Positions 34,249 through 41,817 of a DNA stretch of 64,000 bases are shown here, piece after piece (the stretch's first letter is position 1; each line of letters opens with the position of its first letter). Origin of the DNA: Candidatus Sericytochromatia bacterium S15B-MN24 CBMW_12. Its GTDB lineage: Bacteria > Cyanobacteriota > Sericytochromatia > S15B-MN24 > UBA4093. The notes under the pieces were generated by a model. The model did not search any database, had not been told where the DNA came from, and worked only from the letters and a program-made list of their open reading frames with translations. Location of the stretch: assembly GCA_002083825.1 (NCBI GenBank), contig DAZV01000026.1, positions 425,119 through 489,118 of the forward strand. The letters are read 5' to 3'. The position numbers and the translations under genes are program-made.

Positions 34249-35009
34249 CCCGGCATCGATACGAAGGCCACTCCCGGATTGAGCTTGAAGGCACCCGCTC
34301 CCACGTAGCTCAGACCCGGAGTCTTGGCCGCGTTCTTGGGCCCTTGCTGATTGAGTGACCGGACGATCTCCTCGCGCGTCTTCTTCCGGATATCGCCCCC
34401 GAAGAGTCGCGCCAGGGGATCGAAACCCGAGATCTCCCCCTTCACGCTCTCCGCCGGCTGATCGATCCAGACCATGCCCTCGCGATCCAGGTAAACCGCA
34501 AACTCGAAGCTCACCGCGATGGCGTGCCCCTGGTAATCCACCACTCCCTGGCACTTCAGCGTCCTTCCCTGACGCCGGACCGCGATCCCCTTCGGCATGG
34601 CGGGGACGAGGTTCTTGAGGAGTTCGGCTGACACCATGTCGAGCAACTGCGTGCGAAGCTTGCTCCGCTCGATCTCGGTCGTGGGATTGTTGCGATCCAT
34701 GCCGTAGGTGGAAAGGTAGTGATTGATGATTCCCGCCGCCTCGCGGGGATAGGTGTTCTTCACCCAGTTCACGAACGGGTTCTTCATGATGTCTTCAGAA
34801 GCCTCGGGCTCCGCGACCCGGTTGTGAACCGCCGTGATCGGAGCCTTCGCCTTCGTTCTCGGCGTCGACGTGGTAGGGACCGAACCGCAGCCGACGACTC
34901 CGAAAACCAGCGGGGCCAGCAGCAAAAGGCGAACGACGCTGCCGCGCATGCGCCGCGCCATGGCACCGGATGCCGGGAGTTCATGTCGGGCTTTTTTCGG
35001 CGAGGTCAT
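34245..35009 (-). CDS. hypothetical lipoprotein
   Basis: This protein has 254 residues. ATG 35009 has AAAGGTGG at good distance. A basic N-terminus precedes a lipoprotein signal with lipobox GVVGC near residue 41, which is long because of about 20 extra residues. ATG at the internal MARRMRG would give a more usual signal length. The mature part has no recognised domain. It has a helical first half (NPFVNWVKNTYPREAAGIINHYLSTYG) and a beta segment RQGRTLKCQGVVDYQGHAIAVSFEFAVYLDREGMVWIDQ. It may sit in either membrane. Confidence 0.75.
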   Translation of the reverse strand: MTSPKKARHELPASGAMARRMRGSVVRLLLLAPLVFGVVGCGSVPTTSTPRTKAKAPITAVHNRVAEPEASEDIMKNPFVNWVKNTYPREAAGIINHYLSTYGMDRNNPTTEIERSKLRTQLLDMVSAELLKNLVPAMPKGIAVRRQGRTLKCQGVVDYQGHAIAVSFEFAVYLDREGMVWIDQPAESVKGEISGFDPLARLFGGDIRKKTREEIVRSLNQQGPKNAAKTPGLSYVGAGAFKLNPGVAFVSMPG

Positions 35010-35168
35010 ACCGTCCACCTTTCTGCGAACCGGCTCGTGATGGCCGTGACGCATGGTTCTGCTATCGCCGTTAGTCAGTTGTTAAGTGGTTGTGTCGGGA
35101 TTAATTCAAGGTTAAGTTCCGGGTGATCTTGCTGAGGGCCTGCAAGCCGAGGCCATGTTCGAACGGCA

Positions 35169-35205
35169 AAAATAGGGGCTGTCTCAGAGATCTGAGACAG
35201 CCCCT
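35169..35205 (-). terminator. intrinsic terminator of the minus-strand EF-hand operon
   Basis: A perfect 13-bp stem (35174-35186 with 35193-35205) is followed on the minus strand by TATTTTTG. It lies 55 bases after the last gene of the operon 39068-35260. Confidence 0.88.
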
Positions 35206-35259
35206 GGTTTCTCTCTCTCGCAGTCCGGTAGCAACGGGTTTTGCCATGGGACCTGCGCG

Positions 35260-36711
35260 TCAGTTCGTGGTGACCGTCACCGTGAAGCTACCGGAGTTGT
35301 TGTTGAGATCGTGGACGCTATCTCCGTCGCAGAAGACGAATCCAAGGCTGCTGCCTCTCGGGTAGTCCGCTGCCCTCAGGGTCATGTTGGCGGTGTAGTT
35401 CAAGCGGATAGCAGGACCCTCCGGCTTGAAGATCACGACCTGGAGGCGCGTGAGGCTGGAGTTCCAGGTGGAAGCCGGAGAAACCGATCCCCCTCCCTTG
35501 TTGATCGTGCCCACGGCGTTGATCGTGTAGGCGGCTCCGGCTGTCAGCGCGAACTTCCCGGCGGCCTTGCCGGAGATATTGGCGGGCAACTGGTTAGGGT
35601 TGAAGTAGTTGATCGCGTTGGTCTTGCCGCCGATCATGACGGTCTGGGTCGTCTGTTGTGCCGTCGATAGAGCTTTCGGAAGGGTGATCAGCGGGTTGAT
35701 ATCCCTGACCGGGCTGGGAATGTCCGGCGAGTTGGAGTCCCTGCCCGGGGCATCGTTTGCCGGATCCTCCTTTTTAGCGTCCTCCTCGGCTTTCTTCTGA
35801 GCTTCTTCGAGCTCCGCTTGGGTGAGCGGGACCTGGGAGGCCTTCACGGCGTTGGCTCCCATTTTCTCGCGCAGCTTGGATCCCGCCAGTTCTGCCTTGC
35901 CGCTCGATCCGGCGTCTCCCTTGAAGATGCCGGCGCGATCCGACGTGGCGCTGCTCAGTGCGCTCAGCCCCAGGGCGAACCGGTGAAACAGCTCCTCGCG
36001 ATCCTCGGAGGGTAAGGTCACGCGACGCGAACCGGGATCTTCGCCCTGGCTCTCGATGCCCTTGTTATAGGAAGCACCGAAAACCCAAGCCGTGTACTCG
36101 ACGTTGGTGTCGATTTCCTGGAGGGCCTCGTTGGTGATGGGATCTTTCCACTCGAAGCGATAGACGTTCATGTCGCGCGTCCGATCCTTGAAGCGGAAGT
36201 GCTTCGACCAGGGTTTGAGGTAATCCTGATCCTCCCAGCGGTCGTAGCGCACCAGCTTGGTGATGCTCCGGAGGCTGCCCTCGATGTAGGTCTTGTAAGG
36301 GACCTTGATGTCCCGGCCCTTCTCACCTGGGACGCGCTTGGTGATTTCGTCGGGTCCGTATATGCGGGCGCTGACGCCGTCGCTATCCGAGGCCCTCTGC
36401 TGGGTTGAGGAATCGAGCTTGCGCTGGTGGGCGCCGTCCGCGAGAAAATACCTGCGGTCCTTGATGCTGTCGACCTTCCAGTAGCCCTCGCCCAGCGCAT
36501 CCGGGTAGGGCTGCCAGTCATCGATTTCCCGCTGGTCGACCAGCATCCAGTCGCTACTTGGCGGGTTGGGGGCCCAGGTATCGAATTCATGCTGGTCGAC
36601 CAGCATCCACTCGGTCCCGGGAGAGGTGGCATGCGCCGGAGCCACGGTGAATGCCAGCACCGTGCCTGCCAAGAGCACCGCACCCCATGGCCTAATCGTT
36701 CTAATCTTCAT
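35260..36711 (-). CDS. secreted hypothetical protein with tandem tryptophan repeat
   Basis: This protein has 483 residues. ATG 36711 has GAGGAG upstream. A Sec signal peptide (VLLAGTVLAFTVAPAHA) is followed at residues 35-74 by two copies of a 20-residue unit starting WMLVDQ and containing D-[TD]-W. The middle is soluble and charged. About 300-340 is a Lys/Glu/Asp linker, and the C-terminal 130 residues look like a beta-sandwich (TINKGGGSVSPASTWNSSLTRLQVVIF ... GSFTVTVTTN), perhaps a PPC-like exported domain. It is the last gene of an operon with two secreted EF-hand paralogues, 39 bases downstream. Function is unknown. Confidence 0.8.
   Translation of the reverse strand: MKIRTIRPWGAVLLAGTVLAFTVAPAHATSPGTEWMLVDQHEFDTWAPNPPSSDWMLVDQREIDDWQPYPDALGEGYWKVDSIKDRRYFLADGAHQRKLDSSTQQRASDSDGVSARIYGPDEITKRVPGEKGRDIKVPYKTYIEGSLRSITKLVRYDRWEDQDYLKPWSKHFRFKDRTRDMNVYRFEWKDPITNEALQEIDTNVEYTAWVFGASYNKGIESQGEDPGSRRVTLPSEDREELFHRFALGLSALSSATSDRAGIFKGDAGSSGKAELAGSKLREKMGANAVKASQVPLTQAELEEAQKKAEEDAKKEDPANDAPGRDSNSPDIPSPVRDINPLITLPKALSTAQQTTQTVMIGGKTNAINYFNPNQLPANISGKAAGKFALTAGAAYTINAVGTINKGGGSVSPASTWNSSLTRLQVVIFKPEGPAIRLNYTANMTLRAADYPRGSSLGFVFCDGDSVHDLNNNSGSFTVTVTTN
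36531..36609. repeat. direct DNA repeat of 19 bp at 60-bp spacing
   Basis: The same 19 bases occur at 36531-36549 and 36591-36609, each containing the palindrome GCTGGTCGACCAGC. The spacing is exactly 60 bp, matching the 20-residue tandem unit of the encoded protein. Conservation at DNA level suggests recent duplication. Confidence 0.85.
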
Positions 36712-36750
36712 GATGTTCTCCTCAATTAAGCGGAACGGAGGGGGCTCGGA

Positions 36751-37905
36751 CTAGTTTTCGGCGGCTTTTTCTTCGTCTCGGCTGAACCAGACCTCTTGCA
36801 CGATGTGGGTCTTGCCGTCGCGGACGAAGGTCGCCTGCTCGATGAGCTCGCCGTCCTGGTTATTGAGGTGCCGATGGGGTAGTCGGATCTCGGTGATACC
36901 GAGCGAGGCCAAGGTGTGGAGCTCCTTGGGCTCGGTCTTGCCGTCGCCGTTGTCAACCCACATCAGCAGGTCGCCAAGTTCTTTTCCCTTGATGAGGCCG
37001 AGGTTGTCGGCCTTGACGTTCGATCCCCCGGAGGCGATCTTGGCCTCGATGTCGAATAGGCTCGCCAGTTTGAAGAAGCCGCCCGGATTCCCCTCGCTGT
37101 CGCCGAAGAGGTTGAAAATCGATAGGGGCTTGCCTTGGGCCACGAGTTGCTCGGCTTTTTTCTTGCGATTGTCGACCAGGATGCCGTCTCCGCCGGTGAT
37201 CCATTCGATCCGGTCGGGCGTGCCGTTGCCGCGAACATCGAAGAGGACCGAGCCTTCGCGCACGAACCGCTGGTTCTTTTCGGCGCGCGTTTTGGCCGAA
37301 CTCAGGCCCGTGACGTCAATCTTGCCGTTGCGGTTGAGATCGAAGACTAGCGGGTCGCTGTTATAGAACCAACTACGTGTGACCGCCAACCGGGAGACGA
37401 GGCCATGAGCCGGCGACCCCCCCATGGACGCGATGGGTCTGTTTCCGATCGCTGCGGAGATCGCGCTGGCGAGCTCGGGTGCCTTCGATTTGATGGCATC
37501 CTTCATGGAGCTGTAATGGCCCGCGGCGAAGGTTGCCATGTTGCTATTGTTGCCAGGCTGCGTGGAATTCCAGTTCTTGATCGCGTTGATCGCCGCGACG
37601 ATCTCGGCGTCCGTAAGGTTCATCGTCTTGAACATCACGTCCAGTTGACCGAGTTCAAAGGCCGCGAGGCCGGCGTCGTTCGGAAAAAGATCGGCTATCC
37701 GGTTGACGTAGTCGTCCTTGGTGACCCACCGGAAGACCCGCTCCGTGATCGAGACCCAGTAGCCGTTCGTCCCGTTGCTGGATCCGCGCTCCATCGTCGT
37801 GCTCTTCTCGACGCGATCATCGAGGGCCTGCGCGGCGAGGGGAACCACCAGGATAGTCGTCGCCAAGAGGCCGGCGACGAGCCTAGACAGTCTCGTCAGA
37901 TTCAT
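36751..37905 (-). CDS. secreted EF-hand (hemolysin/FrpC-type) protein, paralogue D
   Basis: This protein has 384 residues. ATG 37905 has GGAGG 6 bases upstream. A Sec signal peptide (LVAGLLATTILVVPLAAQA) marks it as exported, unlike paralogues A and B. A helical N-domain (about 45-170) leads to the same C-terminal module: VFDLNRNGKIDVTG near 186, GGDGILVDNRKKKAE, LFGDSEGNPGGF, MWVDNGDGKTEPKELHTLASLGITEIRL and a final VQEVWFSRDEE. The second loop reads DVRGNGTPDRIEW where paralogue A has DIDGDGEKDETEW, so some calcium ligands are lost. It is closely similar to the next gene upstream (37917-39068), with an 11-base spacer. Confidence 0.88.
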   Translation of the reverse strand: MNLTRLSRLVAGLLATTILVVPLAAQALDDRVEKSTTMERGSSNGTNGYWVSITERVFRWVTKDDYVNRIADLFPNDAGLAAFELGQLDVMFKTMNLTDAEIVAAINAIKNWNSTQPGNNSNMATFAAGHYSSMKDAIKSKAPELASAISAAIGNRPIASMGGSPAHGLVSRLAVTRSWFYNSDPLVFDLNRNGKIDVTGLSSAKTRAEKNQRFVREGSVLFDVRGNGTPDRIEWITGGDGILVDNRKKKAEQLVAQGKPLSIFNLFGDSEGNPGGFFKLASLFDIEAKIASGGSNVKADNLGLIKGKELGDLLMWVDNGDGKTEPKELHTLASLGITEIRLPHRHLNNQDGELIEQATFVRDGKTHIVQEVWFSRDEEKAAEN

Positions 37906-37916
37906 GGCAGCCTCCC

Positions 37917-39068
37917 TCACTTTTGTTCGCCGGCGCGATAGTCGACGTTGTCCTCGCGGGCGAACCAGACTTCCTCCACGAGGTGGGTCTTGCCGTTGCG
38001 GGCGAAGGTCGCTTGCTCGATGACCTCGCCGTCCTGGTTGCTCAAGAAGCGATGAGGCAGCCGGATCTCGGTGATGCCCAGAGAGGCCAAGGTGTGAAGT
38101 TCCGTGAGCTCGGCCTTGCCGTCGCCATTGTCGATCCACATCATCATGTCCGCGAGATCCTGGCCCTTGAGGATCCCCAGTCCCTTCGCGACGTTCGATC
38201 CGCCGGAGGCTACTTTCGCCTTGGCATGGAACTCGCGGGCAAGCTTCATGAAGCCGCCGGTGTTGCCGTCCGAATCGCCGAACAGGTGATGGATCGAGAG
38301 TGGCTTGCCCTGGGCGATGAACTGCTTGGCCTTGTTCTTGCGGTTGTCGATCAGGATGCCGTCACCGCCGGTGACCCACTCGATCCGATCGGGCGTGCCC
38401 TTGCCCTGGATGTCGAAGAGGACCGAGCCCGCCGAGACGAACTGCATGTTCTTCTCGGAGCGCAGCTTCGCCGAGCTCATGCCGGTGACGTCGATCTTGC
38501 CGTTACGGTTGAGATCAAATACCAGCGGGTCGCTATACCACCAGCCGCGCACGCTCGAAATCGAGGAGGTCATGGCTTGGGCTTTGCCCCATTCGGTGGA
38601 GTTCCAGGAGTTGGCGCTTCGGCCGGTGGCAGCCAAGATCCCGTTCATCAGGCTGTTGGAGTACCCGTTGATGGCATTCGAGAGGTTGCCGTAGGAAATG
38701 AAGTTGTTGCTCTGTCCCTCGGTGATGGAGTTCTTCCAGTTCTTCACGGCGTTGATGACCGCCAGGAGCATCGCATCCGTCATGGGGTTGACGTTGCCCG
38801 CCATGAGAATCTCGTTGACGAAGTTCATGTCGGTCACGGTGAGGCCGTGGCTGTTGCCCGGGAAAAGCGAGATCACCTGATCCGAGAACTTCCGGTACGT
38901 GTACTCGGTGTACTTGATGCGAACGCCGGGGACTCCGCCCCGATTTTCCTGAGTCTGGGTGACGGGGCCCCGGATGACGCGATCGGGTTCGGCGAAGGCG
39001 TTACCGGCGGTGAGCATCGAGAGCGCGAGCGCAAACCGTGCAAGCCGCCCCAACGAACGTTGCTGCAT
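37917..39068 (-). CDS. secreted EF-hand (hemolysin/FrpC-type) protein, paralogue C
   Basis: This protein has 383 residues. ATG 39068 is preferred over further-upstream starts because AGGAGG is 5 bases before it and a signal peptide follows (LARFALALSMLTAGNAFA). The N-domain (about 40-165) is helical and Asn-rich. The C-terminal module matches paralogue D nearly residue for residue: VFDLNRNGKIDVTGMSSAK near 183, GGDGILIDNRKNKAK, LFGDSDGNTGGF and MWIDNGDGKAELTELHTLASLGITEIRL. The second loop is degenerate (DIQGKGTPDRIEW). It is the first gene of the three-gene operon. I found no confident promoter in 39069-39179. Confidence 0.88.
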   Translation of the reverse strand: MQQRSLGRLARFALALSMLTAGNAFAEPDRVIRGPVTQTQENRGGVPGVRIKYTEYTYRKFSDQVISLFPGNSHGLTVTDMNFVNEILMAGNVNPMTDAMLLAVINAVKNWKNSITEGQSNNFISYGNLSNAINGYSNSLMNGILAATGRSANSWNSTEWGKAQAMTSSISSVRGWWYSDPLVFDLNRNGKIDVTGMSSAKLRSEKNMQFVSAGSVLFDIQGKGTPDRIEWVTGGDGILIDNRKNKAKQFIAQGKPLSIHHLFGDSDGNTGGFMKLAREFHAKAKVASGGSNVAKGLGILKGQDLADMMMWIDNGDGKAELTELHTLASLGITEIRLPHRFLSNQDGEVIEQATFARNGKTHLVEEVWFAREDNVDYRAGEQK

Positions 39069-39179
39069 TGTGACCTCCTGGAAAAAAAGGATGTTACCAA
39101 CTCTTTTATCTTTCCCTGTTAGGGCAGTTAGTTGACCGATTTCCAGGCTATTCATTTACTTGGCGTTCAACCGGCCGCC

Positions 39180-39935
39180 TCAGAGGAGTCTCAAGGCGGC
39201 CATGCGGTCGTTCGCACGTTCGATTTCCCAGGAAGAGAGTTCGCCGATGTCGAGCCGGATGCCCCAGGTCGCGATCGCGGACTGGACGATGGCCGCGGCG
39301 ATCGCCGCCCGAGCAGGCAAACTCCCCATGACGTCCGCGAGGCAGGTCGCATCGGCGCCGAAGACGGGGCGACTGAGCAAAGGCAGGATCTCGTCGGCCT
39401 TCTGGGTGAGCATCAACGCGCCGTGCTGAAGAAAGGCCCCGTCCCGTCGGGTCTGAGCGCTTCCCACCAGCTTTCGGCCCAGGGCCACGAGGTCTGCCTG
39501 GGTTGCGCTCTGAAAGCAAGATGGTGAGCCGCTGCGGCTCAAGGTTCCGGGGGCGACGCTTACCGGGGCACCGAGGCGGGCGATCGCCTCCGCCAGCATG
39601 TCGGTGATCTGCCGGTAGGTGCCAACGATACTAGGAGGGAAGCCGTCGGAGGCGATGAGCGCGTAAGTGAACTCGCCGCGGTGAAGCACCGCCCGCCCCC
39701 CGGTCGATCGCCGGACCACGGCGAGGCCGGCTTCTCGGCAGGCCTCCATGTTCACCTCCGACGCCGCCTGGGCGTAACCGATGGAAAGGGCCGGAGGGTC
39801 CCAGGAATAAAAGCGCAGGGTCGGCGGGGAAAGCCCCAGGCGATGGGATTCGAGCAGGGCCTCGTCGAGCGCCATGTGCCAGGCGGGATCTCCTGCCGCA
39901 TCGGGCAGGAGCCGCCAGGGACGCTGAGAGGGCAT
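39180..39935 (-). CDS. lipM: LipM-like octanoyltransferase (BPL/LPL catalytic family)
   Basis: This protein has 251 residues. The family core is WHMALDEALLE, LRFYSWDPPALSIGYAQ, VVRRSTGGRAVLHRGEFTYALI and the catalytic-type cysteine segment SPSCFQSATQADLVALGRKLVGSAQTR. The Cys in that segment separates LipM octanoyl-[ACP]:GcvH transferases from LplA ligases, which lack it. It would start lipoate assembly on GcvH or 2-oxoacid dehydrogenases. The glycine cleavage genes gcvPB and gcvPA in this window are possible clients. Its ATG overlaps the menG stop by one base. It is last in the hepT-menG-lipM operon. Confidence 0.82.
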   Translation of the reverse strand: MPSQRPWRLLPDAAGDPAWHMALDEALLESHRLGLSPPTLRFYSWDPPALSIGYAQAASEVNMEACREAGLAVVRRSTGGRAVLHRGEFTYALIASDGFPPSIVGTYRQITDMLAEAIARLGAPVSVAPGTLSRSGSPSCFQSATQADLVALGRKLVGSAQTRRDGAFLQHGALMLTQKADEILPLLSRPVFGADATCLADVMGSLPARAAIAAAIVQSAIATWGIRLDIGELSSWEIERANDRMAALRLL

Positions 39936-40657
39936 CAGGAACGGGGTTTTTTGGCCGAGACGATTGCCATGGCGCCCATGGCGCGATCGTGAACCTGAAC
40001 CTCGGTGAAGCCCAAGGCCTGCAACCGCTTGGCCAGTTCGCGCTGATCCACGAAACTCTGGTTGGATTCGGGCAGGTACTGGTAAGCGTCGCGATTTCCG
40101 CTCACGATCCCACCGATCAAGGGCACCACTCGGAAGCTATAGATGTCGGCGCCCCAGCGGATGAGGCGGAAGCGAGGTTTGCCGAGATCGAGGGAGACGA
40201 AACGGGCGTTTGGGCGGAGGACGCGGTGAATCTCGGCGAGGGCCCGGTCGAGGTTGGTGACGTTTCGAAGGCCGTAGCCGACGGTGACGGCGTCGAAGGA
40301 GGCGTCCGGTAGGGCTATCGCGGTCATGTCGCCTTGCAGCCAGGTGATGTTTCGGCCTTGGAGGTTGCGCTGGCGGGCGATCGCGAGCATTCCTTCCGAG
40401 AAGTCCAGTCCGACGACTTCGCCCTGGGGGCCGACCGAGTCGGCCAGCAGGAAGGCGATGTCTCCGGTGCCGGTGGCGAGGTCGAGGGCCCTGGCGCCGG
40501 GAGTGATGGCGGCGAGGGCGACGGTCTGACGTTTCCACTGGCGATGGGCGCCGGCGGTCATGAGATCGTTGACGCGGTCGTAGTGGGTGGCGATGGTGTC
40601 GAACATCGCCTGGACGTAGCGGCCCTTCTCGGGGGCCTGAGGCATCTGGAAGCTCAT
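39935..40657 (-). CDS. menG: demethylmenaquinone methyltransferase
   Basis: This is a 240-residue UbiE/MenG SAM-dependent methyltransferase that performs the last step of menaquinone synthesis. Motifs: ARALDLATGTGDIAFLLAD (SAM), GEVVGLDFSEGMLAIAR, FDAVTVGYGLRNVTNLDRALAEIHRVLRPNARFVSLDLGKP, and YQYLPESNQSFVDQRELAKRLQALGF. Menaquinone context indicates MenG rather than ubiquinone work. It starts directly after the hepT stop with no gap. Confidence 0.95.
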   Translation of the reverse strand: MSFQMPQAPEKGRYVQAMFDTIATHYDRVNDLMTAGAHRQWKRQTVALAAITPGARALDLATGTGDIAFLLADSVGPQGEVVGLDFSEGMLAIARQRNLQGRNITWLQGDMTAIALPDASFDAVTVGYGLRNVTNLDRALAEIHRVLRPNARFVSLDLGKPRFRLIRWGADIYSFRVVPLIGGIVSGNRDAYQYLPESNQSFVDQRELAKRLQALGFTEVQVHDRAMGAMAIVSAKKPRS

Positions 40658-41635
40658 CTAGGGCGTCGGTCCGTGCAGGTGGGCCTGTTCGCTGAGCTGG
40701 TCGAGGTAGGATTCGAGTTCGTCGCGGGCGGGCGCCGCGGGCAGCTCGTGCAGCCACTTGCGGGCGAGGGCGACTTCGGCTTCGACTTGCTCCAAGGTGA
40801 GGCGATAGACGTCGGGCTGGAAGAGGAAGTCCTTGAGTTCGTCGCTCAATTCGGTCGGGAAGGGAGCGAGCAGGCTGCGGAGGCGGGGGCCCAGGGTATC
40901 GTGGGCGAGGGCGACGAGCACCGGCAGCGTGAGGTTGCCGGCCATGAGGTCCTGGCCGGCGGGCTTTCCGAGCGTTTCGGCGTTGCTCGACCAGTCAAGC
41001 AGGTCATCGATCATCTGAAACAGGCGCCCCATGTGGTATCCCAGCATGCGGGCGGCTTCTGATTCGCGCTCGGAGGCGCCGCCGAGGATCGCCGCCCCCT
41101 CGCAGGCCAGTTCGAAGGGGCCCGAGGTCTTCTTGGCGACGCGCTCCAGGTAGGCGGAAATGGTGACGTCGAGGTCGTGCTGCTGCTCGTCTTGAAGGAG
41201 TTCGCCTTCGCAGAGGCCGGCGAGTACTTCGCCCATCCGGCGGCAGAGGTGGGGGATGCCGAGCGATGCCATGAGAATCGAGGCCTGGCTCAGGAGGTAG
41301 TCACCCGCGAGTACGGCCACCTTCTCGCCCCACTTGGCATGGACGGCGGGAACGCCGCGGCGCTGATCGGCCTCGTCGAGGATATCGTCGTGGACGAGCG
41401 AGCCGGTGTGCAGGAGTTCGACGGCGTCTCCCAGGCGGGAGTACTCGTCGCCGACCGGGCCCGTGGGGTTGACCGCTTCGCCGACCAGACGAACGCAGGT
41501 CGGGCGGATGCCCTTGCCTGCAGCCTTGAGGAGGTGACTCGACGCGTCGGCCAGAAGCGAATGGCGGGTCGATACGCGCTCCGCGACGCCGATTCGGAAG
41601 GTCTTCGATGCGGTTTCTTGAGACGGCGGGGTCAT
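40658..41635 (-). CDS. hepT: polyprenyl diphosphate synthase for the menaquinone side chain
   Basis: This is a 325-residue trans-prenyltransferase. First Asp-rich motif: LVHDDILDEADQRRG near residues 77-91. Second: FQMIDDLLDWSS near 205. Both are intact. K-G-I-R-P in the first helix binds diphosphate. It elongates farnesyl or geranylgeranyl diphosphate to the long chain that MenA attaches to DHNA. Chain length cannot be told by eye, so the symbol is by context. It is the first gene of the minus-strand men operon and faces menF across a divergent promoter. Confidence 0.9.
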   Translation of the reverse strand: MTPPSQETASKTFRIGVAERVSTRHSLLADASSHLLKAAGKGIRPTCVRLVGEAVNPTGPVGDEYSRLGDAVELLHTGSLVHDDILDEADQRRGVPAVHAKWGEKVAVLAGDYLLSQASILMASLGIPHLCRRMGEVLAGLCEGELLQDEQQHDLDVTISAYLERVAKKTSGPFELACEGAAILGGASERESEAARMLGYHMGRLFQMIDDLLDWSSNAETLGKPAGQDLMAGNLTLPVLVALAHDTLGPRLRSLLAPFPTELSDELKDFLFQPDVYRLTLEQVEAEVALARKWLHELPAAPARDELESYLDQLSEQAHLHGPTP

Positions 41636-41680
41636 GCGGGGGGCCTCGCTCCCTGACTGGATAATGGGCGGTCGGAAGCC

Positions 41681-41744
41681 ATCCTAGCACGCGCCTTGCG
41701 AACTTTCAAGATTTCTTGAAAGCAGGCACGACATGGGGTAGAAT
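41681..41744. promoter_or_regulatory. divergent men promoters sharing an inverted repeat
   Basis: Plus strand: TTGAAA at 41716-41721, 17 bases, TAGAAT at 41739-41744, driving menF. Minus strand: TTGAAA (complement of 41704-41709), 17 bases, TAGGAT (complement of 41681-41686), driving hepT. The two -35 boxes are the arms of one perfect 8-bp inverted repeat, 41703-41710 and 41715-41722, with a 4-base centre. One bound regulator could control both operons. Confidence 0.78.
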
Positions 41745-41817
41745 CCAGGTAACGTAGGGCCGCAAGATTGCAGCGACGCGTTCCTTGGCCTCCGACCCCC
41801 TAGTTTCAGGTGATTCC

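Noticed and set aside
37923-39122. Plus-strand frame of 399 codons opposite EF-hand paralogue C
   Set aside because: Paralogue C has a signal peptide, a strong ribosome site and homology to three other genes. The plus-strand frame has none.
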